NCBI GenBank assembly: GCA_050248795.1
Contig: JBFWRS010000008.1
Location: forward strand, 1 to 64,000
From: CAZTDU01 sp050248795
GTDB taxonomy: Bacteria > Pseudomonadota > Gammaproteobacteria > Burkholderiales > SG8-39
Length of the DNA stretch: 64,000 nucleotides
Direction of reading: 5' to 3'
Positions 58,865 to 64,000 of this stretch are shown piece after piece (position 1 is the first letter of the stretch; every line of letters starts with the position of its first letter). Under the pieces are notes generated by a model. It was not told the origin of the DNA. It searched no databases and saw only the letters and a list, made by a program, of their open reading frames with translations. The position numbers and the translations under genes are program-made.

Positions 58865-59647
58865 ATGAGCGCAGAGCAGCTTCAGGTCGAACACGCGGAC
58901 GGCATCCATACCGTGCGCATCAACCGCCCCGCGCAGCGCAACGTGCTGTCGATCGAGCTGATGCAGGCGCTGACGCAGACCGCCCAGCAGCTGCAGGAAG
59001 CACCCGACTGCCGCGCCGTGATCCTTGCCGCGAGCGGAGCGAATTTCTCCGCGGGAGTCGACCTCAAGGACCCGCGCCGCTGGAACCTCGACAAGGCCAG
59101 CCTCGCCGAGCGGCGCGCGTTCCCGTACGTAGGCGAGCGCATGTGCCAGGCCTGGGAGGACATCCCGGCGATGACGATCTGCGCGATCGAGGGGTACTGC
59201 GTCGGCGGCGGCGCGGCGCTCGCGATCTGCACCGACTTCCGCATCGTCGGCGCGTCGGCGTACCTGCGGTTCCCCGAAGTCGCCATCGGGCTGCCGCTGT
59301 CCTGGGGCGCGCTGCCGCGGCTGGTGCGCCTGCTCGGCCCGGTAAGGGCGAAGCGCGCCATCATCCTGTGCGAAAAGCTGGTCGGCGCGCAGGCGGTCGA
59401 GTTCGGCCTCGCCGACATGCTCGCCGCGGACGGCCAGGCTTATGCCGAGGCGCAGGCGCTTGCGGCGCGCATCGCCGCGCTGCCGGAAGTCGCGGTGAAG
59501 ATGAGCAAGGAGGCGATCAACGTCACCAGCAACGCGCTGAACCGGCTGGGCTCGTACATGGCGCGCGACCAGGTGACGCTCGCCGCGCACGCGCCCGACG
59601 CGATCGCGGCGCGCGCGAAGTTCATGAAGAAGAAGCCCGCGCGCTGA
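58865..59647 (+). CDS. Enoyl-CoA hydratase/isomerase (crotonase family)
   Basis: A 260-residue crotonase-fold enzyme. The oxyanion-hole segments are GANFSAGVDLKDP and EGYCVGGGAALAICTDFRI, and LRFPEVAIGLPLSWGALPRLVRLLGP follows. The usual Glu acid-base pair of hydratases is not clearly seen; the second Glu position falls in FPEVAIGL and may differ in role. ATG 58865 follows an AGAGG site. It is in an operon with the GntR regulator. Confidence 0.89.
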   Translation: MSAEQLQVEHADGIHTVRINRPAQRNVLSIELMQALTQTAQQLQEAPDCRAVILAASGANFSAGVDLKDPRRWNLDKASLAERRAFPYVGERMCQAWEDIPAMTICAIEGYCVGGGAALAICTDFRIVGASAYLRFPEVAIGLPLSWGALPRLVRLLGPVRAKRAIILCEKLVGAQAVEFGLADMLAADGQAYAEAQALAARIAALPEVAVKMSKEAINVTSNALNRLGSYMARDQVTLAAHAPDAIAARAKFMKKKPAR

Positions 59648-59665
59648 ACGAAGCGCAGGATGCGC

Positions 59666-60883
59666 TCAGGCCGGCGCGGCGGCGCGCGCGCTCCTCACCG
59701 GCGCCTCGCGAATCGGCAGGTTGCACAGCGCCGCGATTCCCGCAAGCACGATGTCCGCGTACCACATCCAGTCGTAGTTGCCCTGCGCGCTCACCGCGAT
59801 GCCGCCCAGCCAGGCGCCGAAGAAGCCGCCGATCTGGTGCGACAGCAGCGTGAGGCCGAAGAGCGTGGCGAGATAACGCGTGCCGAAGAGCTTGCCGACG
59901 ATACCGGCGGTAGGCGGCACGGTGGCAAGCCAGGTCAGCCCCAGTCCCGCGGCGAAGAGATAGAACGTGAGCGCGGTCTTCGGCGCCGCGAGGTAGGCGA
60001 GGATCAGCAGGCTGCGCGAGCCGTACATCCAGAACAGCAGCGTCTTGCCGCGCACGCGCGACATCGCCCAGCCGGCGGCGAGGCTGCCGACGATGTTGGC
60101 AAGGCCGATGATCGCCAGCGACCAACCGGCGACTTCGGCCGGCAGGCCGCACAGCTGCACCTCGCCCGGCAAATGCGTGACCAGGAAAGCGATGTGAAAG
60201 CCGCAGGTGAAGAACCCGGCGTGCAGCAGCAGGTAGCTGCGATCCCCCAGCGCCTGCACCACCGCCGGGCCGAGACGCTGGCCGTCGTCCACGGCAGCAC
60301 CTGCCGCGCCGGGCTTTTCGCGCCGGAACATCCGCGCCAGCGGCAGCGCGGCGAGCGTGATCGCCGCCAGCGACCACAACGCGCCCGCCCAGCCCAGCGC
60401 CGAGATCAGCTTCTGCGCCAGCGGCGCGAACACGAACTGGCCGAACGAACCGCCGGCGTTGATGACGCCTGAGGCCATGCCGCGCCGCTCTGCAGGCAGG
60501 CGCTGCGCCACGGCGCCGATCAGTACCGAAAAGCTGCCGGCACCGGAGCCGATCGCGGACAGCAGCCCGATCGTGAACACCAGGCCCCAGGTGCTGGACA
60601 TGAAAGGCACCAGCGCGGTGCCCACGGCCATGATGACCAGGCCCGCGGCGATGACGCGCCCCGGACCGTAGCGGTCCGCCACCGCGCCGGCGATCGGCTG
60701 CACCGCACCCCATGCGAACTGCGCCACCGCCATCGCGAAGCTGATGGCGACGACGCCCAGCCCGGTGGACGAATTGATCGGCGAGACGAACAGCCCCATG
60801 GACTGGCGCGTGCCCATGGTGACCATCAGGATCGCCGCGGCGACCAGCGTGACTGTCCAGTACGACGCGGCGCGCGCCGGCAT
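59666..60883 (-). CDS. MFS transporter, monocarboxylate-type
   Basis: A 405-residue, 12-span transporter. Marks are MGTRQSMGLFVSPINSSTGLGVVAISFAMAVAQFAWGAVQPIAGAVADRYGPGRV and RRGMASGVINAGGSFGQFVFAPL. The layout resembles bacterial MCT-type MFS carriers near carboxylic-acid catabolic genes. The start at 60883 has an ideal AAGGAGA ribosome site. It faces the enoyl-CoA hydratase gene convergently. Confidence 0.88.
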   Translation of the reverse strand: MPARAASYWTVTLVAAAILMVTMGTRQSMGLFVSPINSSTGLGVVAISFAMAVAQFAWGAVQPIAGAVADRYGPGRVIAAGLVIMAVGTALVPFMSSTWGLVFTIGLLSAIGSGAGSFSVLIGAVAQRLPAERRGMASGVINAGGSFGQFVFAPLAQKLISALGWAGALWSLAAITLAALPLARMFRREKPGAAGAAVDDGQRLGPAVVQALGDRSYLLLHAGFFTCGFHIAFLVTHLPGEVQLCGLPAEVAGWSLAIIGLANIVGSLAAGWAMSRVRGKTLLFWMYGSRSLLILAYLAAPKTALTFYLFAAGLGLTWLATVPPTAGIVGKLFGTRYLATLFGLTLLSHQIGGFFGAWLGGIAVSAQGNYDWMWYADIVLAGIAALCNLPIREAPVRSARAAAPA

Positions 60884-61006
60884 GCTCGTCTCCTTCGGAT
60901 GCAGCTCCCGGGCGCGCATGCCGGCCGCGGGTAGGGATGCAGAGGCCGGCAGTTTACCAAGCGCCGCCTCGATGCCACGCGGGCGGTCCCGGTGTAGGCT
61001 TGGCGC

Positions 61007-61519
61007 ATGCAGTTGCGCGCGGTACAGGCCGACATCACCACGCTGGCGGTGGATGCCATCGTCAACGCGGCGAACGAGACCCTGCTGGGCGGCGGCGGCG
61101 TGGACGGCGCCATCCATCGCGCCGCGGGCCCGGAGCTGCTGGCCGAGTGCCGCGGCCTGGGCGGCTGCAGCACCGGGGACGCAAAGCTGACGCAGGGCTA
61201 CCGCCTGCCGGCGAAGTTCGTCGTGCACACCGTCGGCCCGGTATGGCGCGACGGCATGCACGGCGAGCCCGCGCTGCTCGCACGCTGCTATCGGCGTTCG
61301 ATCGCGCTTGCCGCGCAGGCCGGCGCGGCGTCGATCGCCTTTCCCTGCATCAGCACCGGGGTCTACGGCTACCCGCCCGCGCAGGCCGCGCGCATCGCCG
61401 TGGACACGGTACGCGGCGCGCTACCGGCATTCCCCTCGATGCGCGAAGCGGTGTTCTGCTGCTTCTCGGCCGCGGATCTCGCGCTCTACCAACGCCTGCT
61501 GACAGAGCAGCCCGCATGA
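61007..61519 (+). CDS. ymdB: Macrodomain protein, O-acetyl-ADP-ribose deacetylase
   Basis: A 170-residue single macrodomain. The ADP-ribose site is VDAIVNAANETLLGGGGVDGAIHRAAG (with Asn23 and Asp33), then STGDAKLTQGYRLPAKFVVHTVGP and IAFPCISTGVYGYP. It hydrolyses O-acetyl-ADP-ribose and may reverse ADP-ribosylation; E. coli YmdB also modulates RNase III. Its stop overlaps the VOC gene start (ATGA). Confidence 0.94.
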   Translation: MQLRAVQADITTLAVDAIVNAANETLLGGGGVDGAIHRAAGPELLAECRGLGGCSTGDAKLTQGYRLPAKFVVHTVGPVWRDGMHGEPALLARCYRRSIALAAQAGAASIAFPCISTGVYGYPPAQAARIAVDTVRGALPAFPSMREAVFCCFSAADLALYQRLLTEQPA

Positions 61520-61923
61520 TCCGCATCCGCGAACTGGACCACCTGGTGCTGCGCGTCGCCGACCTCGAAGCGATGCTGCAGTTCTACATGCAGGTGCTCG
61601 GCTGCACGCTGGAGCGCCGCCGCGACGACCTCGGCCTGGTGCAGTTGCGCGCCGGCGCGTCGCTGATCGACCTGGTGCCGGTGGACGGCAAGCTCGGACG
61701 CGCGGGCGGCGCGGCACCGGGCAGGGAGGGCCGCAACCTCGACCACTTCTGCCTGCGCGTCGAGCCCTTCGACGAAGCCGCGATCCGCGCGCAGCTCGAG
61801 GCGGCGGGCGTCGCCGCGGGCGAGACCGCGCAGCGCTACGGCGCCGACGGCGAAGGCCCGTCGATCTACGTCACCGACCCCGAGGGCAACACCGTCGAAC
61901 TCAAGGGCCCGCCCGTCGCCTGA
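61516..61923 (+). CDS. VOC-family (glyoxalase-like) protein
   Basis: A 135-residue protein with two VOC modules: IRELDHLVLRVADLEAMLQFYMQVLGCTLERRRDDLGLVQLRAG and GRNLDHFCLRVEPFDEAAIRAQLEAAG ... GEGPSIYVTDPEGNTVELKGPP. Metal ligands are probably His9, His77 and Glu128. Close relatives are annotated as glyoxalase or virulence-type dioxygenase proteins; function open. It is coupled to the macrodomain gene and overlaps the convergent membrane-protein gene by 23 nt. Confidence 0.88.
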   Translation: MIRIRELDHLVLRVADLEAMLQFYMQVLGCTLERRRDDLGLVQLRAGASLIDLVPVDGKLGRAGGAAPGREGRNLDHFCLRVEPFDEAAIRAQLEAAGVAAGETAQRYGADGEGPSIYVTDPEGNTVELKGPPVA

Positions 61924-62422
61924 AGCGCAGCAACGCGAGTACCGCCAGCCCGAGCAGGCCCGCGGCGACGCAGCCCCATTGCAGTGCCTCGACGCTGACC
62001 GCGCCCTGCCAGGGATTGCCCGGTACCAGCGGCCACAGGGGATGCACGTCGACATGCATCACCGCGTCCAGCGCGAGGTGGCTCAGCGTGCCGAGGAAGG
62101 CGCCAGTCCATGCCGCGCCGCGGCCGATGGTGGCGTCCACGCCCAGCCAGCGCGCCTGCGCGGGCGAGAGCCGGCTGTTCCACAGGCGCAGCCCCCACTC
62201 GCAGGGCCGCCGCCCCAGCGTGGCGGCGACGATCGCGACGCCGACCGCACCCGGCAGCGTGTGCAGCCACGGATGCGCGGGGTCGCCAATGATGAAAAAG
62301 AGCGCGATCGGCTCCAGGTCGATCAGCACATTGGCGAGCGCAAACACCGTCCACGACACGCCTGCGGGCGCCGCGGCCTTGATGAGCGCGCCGGGACCGA
62401 AGTGGAAAGGCGTGATCGGCAT
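61901..62422 (-). CDS. Integral membrane protein, YdjM/DUF457-like
   Basis: A 173-residue protein with about four or five membrane spans. The pattern MPITPFHFGPGALIKAA, VLIDLEPIALFF, HPWLHTLPGAVGVAIVAATLG and TLSHLALDAVMHVDVHPLWPL places conserved His/Asp residues in and near the membrane. This resembles membrane-bound metal-dependent hydrolases of the YdjM type. No substrate is known. It lies 23 nt downstream of the AraC gene on the same strand. Confidence 0.7.
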   Translation of the reverse strand: MPITPFHFGPGALIKAAAPAGVSWTVFALANVLIDLEPIALFFIIGDPAHPWLHTLPGAVGVAIVAATLGRRPCEWGLRLWNSRLSPAQARWLGVDATIGRGAAWTGAFLGTLSHLALDAVMHVDVHPLWPLVPGNPWQGAVSVEALQWGCVAAGLLGLAVLALLRFRRRAGP

Positions 62423-62445
62423 CGCTGCGCCGCGCCGGACGCAGC

Positions 62446-63384
62446 TCAGCGCCGGCGGAAATCGCCCGGCGCGCTGCCGTATGCCGCGCGGAACGCGCGG
62501 TAGAACGTGGAAACGTCGTTGAAGCCCACGGCGAGCGCGATGTCTGCCACGGTGCGCGTGCCCGGGCCGCGCAGCAGGCGGCGCGCCTCCTCGAGCCGGC
62601 GCCGCTGCAGCCAGGCGCCAAAGCTCTCGCCGCCCGACGCGAACAGCATGTGCAACTTGCGCACCGATAGGCCCAGTGCCGCGGCTACGCCGCCGGGCGT
62701 CAGCGATGCGTCGGTCAGGTGGCGCTCGGCGTGGCGCATCGCGCGGCGCAACGCCGCACGGCGCAGCGATTCGCGCCCGGCGTCCTGCAGCTCGGGCGCA
62801 ATGCCGGCAGCGACTGCCACCAGGCGCACCAGGTGCTCGGCCACCGGCTCGGCAATGCGCGGGTCGATGCGCTCGCCCTCGGCGGCCATCGAGCCCAGGC
62901 AGGCCGCCAGCAGCGCGCACTCCGGCGTGTTGCGTTCGAGGTGGATCATCGGCAACGTGCCCGGCAGCGCGAGGTAGGCGTCCAGCCTGCGGCGCGGCAC
63001 GCGCCAGATGCGGAACTCGAAGTCGCCCGACGCGCCGGTGGAGAACGGCACGTTCGGGTCGGCGAGCACGATGTCGCCGCGCAGCGCGAGCACGTGGCGA
63101 TCCTCCTGCAGGAACCATGCGGCTTCGCCGACTTGCGAATAGACGTAGTAGGTGTCGCTCGGCGCACGGGCAATGTCCTCGCCGCGCCGCAGTACGCGGT
63201 GGCCCTCGCACTGCAGCTCGACCACGTCCAGACCGGCGATGCGCCGCGCCTGCATGGCGCCGCGAAAGCCGCTGCGGCCCTCGCGTTCAGGGGTGATCGC
63301 GTAGACGTGCTGGCAGCAGGCCTCGCGCCAGGAGGCGAACTGATCGCGCTCGGGCAGCGCTTCGCTGCGCCAGCTTGCCGTCAT
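62446..63384 (-). CDS. AraC/XylS-family transcriptional regulator
   Basis: A 312-residue regulator. The N-terminal ligand-sensing domain (FASWREACCQHVYAITPE..., VYSQVGEAAWFLQEDRHVLALRGDIVLADPNVPF) belongs to the AraC-binding-like group of catabolic activators. The C-terminal double helix-turn-helix has LTPGGVAAALGLSVRKLHMLF and VADIALAVGFNDVSTFYRAFRAAYGSAPGDFRRR. The start at 63384 follows GGAGGAGGGG. It is divergent from the Rieske oxygenase and is its likely activator, as with anthranilate/aromatic oxygenase regulators. Confidence 0.92.
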   Translation of the reverse strand: MTASWRSEALPERDQFASWREACCQHVYAITPEREGRSGFRGAMQARRIAGLDVVELQCEGHRVLRRGEDIARAPSDTYYVYSQVGEAAWFLQEDRHVLALRGDIVLADPNVPFSTGASGDFEFRIWRVPRRRLDAYLALPGTLPMIHLERNTPECALLAACLGSMAAEGERIDPRIAEPVAEHLVRLVAVAAGIAPELQDAGRESLRRAALRRAMRHAERHLTDASLTPGGVAAALGLSVRKLHMLFASGGESFGAWLQRRRLEEARRLLRGPGTRTVADIALAVGFNDVSTFYRAFRAAYGSAPGDFRRR

Positions 63385-63529
63385 CGAGGCCCCTCCTCCA
63401 CCTTTGCGCCAGTTGCCAGAGCGTCTTGCGCGCAACGCCAAGACAGGGCGGTGGCAGGCGCGCAATCTGCCGCACGCAATATATAGCACACGGGGTGGGA
63501 CGAGGAATGCAGGACAGGGAGGCAAGAGC

Positions 63530-64000
63530 ATGAATGCGCCATTGGTGGATGCGTCTGTGCTGGACCGCGTCAAGGGCTGGCGCCCGTACGTGGAAGCGAA
63601 GCTCGGGTTCCGCAACCACTGGTATCCGGCAATGTTCTCGCACGAGCTGGAGGAAGGCAGGCCGGTGGAGGCGACGCTGCTGGGAGAGAGCATCCTCGTC
63701 AACCGCGTCGACGGGGTCGCCTGCGCGATCCGCAACCGCTGCCTGCACCGCGGCGTGAAGTTCTCCAGGCGCCTGGAGTGCTACAGGAAGGGCACGATCA
63801 CGTGCTGGTACCACGCCTTCACCTACGACTGGCGCGACGGGCAGCTGGTGGACATCATCACCAACCCGACCAGCGCGCTGATCGGCAAGCACCACATCCA
63901 GACCTATCCGGTGCTCGAGGCAAAGGGCCTGGTGTTCATCTTCGTCGGCCACGAGACGCCGCCGGACCTGTCCGCCGACGTGCCGCCCGGGTTCCTCGAC
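63530..64000 (+). CDS. Rieske ring-hydroxylating oxygenase, alpha subunit (CarAa-like; 5' part)
   Basis: The first 157 residues of an oxygenase large subunit; it runs off the right edge. The Rieske [2Fe-2S] ligands are Cys71-x-His73 (RCLHRG) and Cys92-xx-His95 (TCWYHAF). The opening VKGWRPYVEAKLGFRNHWYPAMF and the block DIITNPTSALIGK...TYPV.EAKGLVFIFVG are very close, as I remember it, to carbazole 1,9a-dioxygenase CarAa and its homotrimeric relatives. The mononuclear-iron domain is outside the window. The ATG at 63530 follows an AGGGAGGC-type site. The substrate is probably an aromatic or N-heteroaromatic compound, unproven. Confidence 0.93.
   Translation, partial: MNAPLVDASVLDRVKGWRPYVEAKLGFRNHWYPAMFSHELEEGRPVEATLLGESILVNRVDGVACAIRNRCLHRGVKFSRRLECYRKGTITCWYHAFTYDWRDGQLVDIITNPTSALIGKHHIQTYPVLEAKGLVFIFVGHETPPDLSADVPPGFLD

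Overview
The window is a GC-rich (about two-thirds or more G+C), gene-dense chromosomal segment. It reads like a free-living betaproteobacterium, most likely Burkholderiales. This rests on the family mix (a Bug-type tricarboxylate-binding protein, a TAXI-TRAP transporter, CaiB/BaiF CoA transferase, DUF2917, a complete LivKHMGF operon, a hemP-tonB-exbBD iron locus), on codon use, and on many GTG starts with 1-4 nt gene overlaps. I see no rRNA, tRNA, insertion sequence, prophage, CRISPR array or integron. Only one intergenic stretch exceeds 300 bases, and a cobalamin riboswitch fills most of it.

Layout. 1-7.2 kb: the end of a sugar-acid dehydratase (IlvD/Edd family), a LemA/TPM envelope cluster on the minus strand, a SAM methyltransferase, two small proteins, then 2-hydroxy/2-keto acid metabolism (Ldh2-type dehydrogenase, HpcH/HpaI aldolase, D-2-hydroxyacid dehydrogenase). 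7.2-14.5 kb: an iron locus with a ChaN-like protein, bacterioferritin, Bfd, HemP, two small unknown proteins, TonB-ExbB-ExbD, PiuC and a siderophore receptor. Two strong Fur-box candidates sit inside promoter-like sequences. 14.6-17.6 kb: TAXI-TRAP transporter. 17.6-19.4 kb: VOC protein and an SPFH/NfeD membrane pair. 19.5-25.6 kb: hydratase/CoA-transferase pair, a stand-alone DGQHR (DndB-like) protein, DUF1223, and an MFS/flavin oxidoreductase pair. 25.5-29.0 kb: two tandem paralogous O-carbamoyltransferases. 29.1-34.9 kb: GNAT/DUF1127, a two-component system with a soluble GAF-PAS-PAS hybrid kinase, DUF2917 and a TTC38-like repeat protein.

34.9-43.2 kb: a tightly coupled minus-strand operon, lemA - M48 protease - M48 protease - FAD/Fe-S dehydrogenase (YdiJ-like) - ankyrin protein. 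43.3-48.5 kb: GST-like protein and a five-gene branched-chain amino-acid-type ABC importer. 48.6-52 kb: BCCT transporter with a coupled upstream mini-ORF, TfoX-N protein, OxlT-like MFS. 52-56.1 kb: cobalamin-riboswitch-controlled BtuB-like receptor, then a sulfite dehydrogenase and its cytochrome c. 56.1-63.4 kb: DMT exporter, Bug protein divergent from a GntR regulator with a striking inverted-repeat operator, enoyl-CoA hydratase, MFS, macrodomain, VOC, a membrane protein and an AraC regulator. 63.5 kb to the end: the start of a CarAa-like Rieske oxygenase, divergent from the AraC gene.

Much of the region is ordinary catabolic and transport gene content. The parts most likely to hide something new are the lemA-M48-M48-oxidase-ankyrin operon, the tandem carbamoyltransferases (one with a TTG start and a sequestered ribosome site), the Cys/His-rich small protein in the hemP-tonB operon, the orphan DGQHR protein, and the soluble sensor kinase with a CxxC in its ATPase domain. 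All functional assignments come from reading motifs by eye; no database search was possible.
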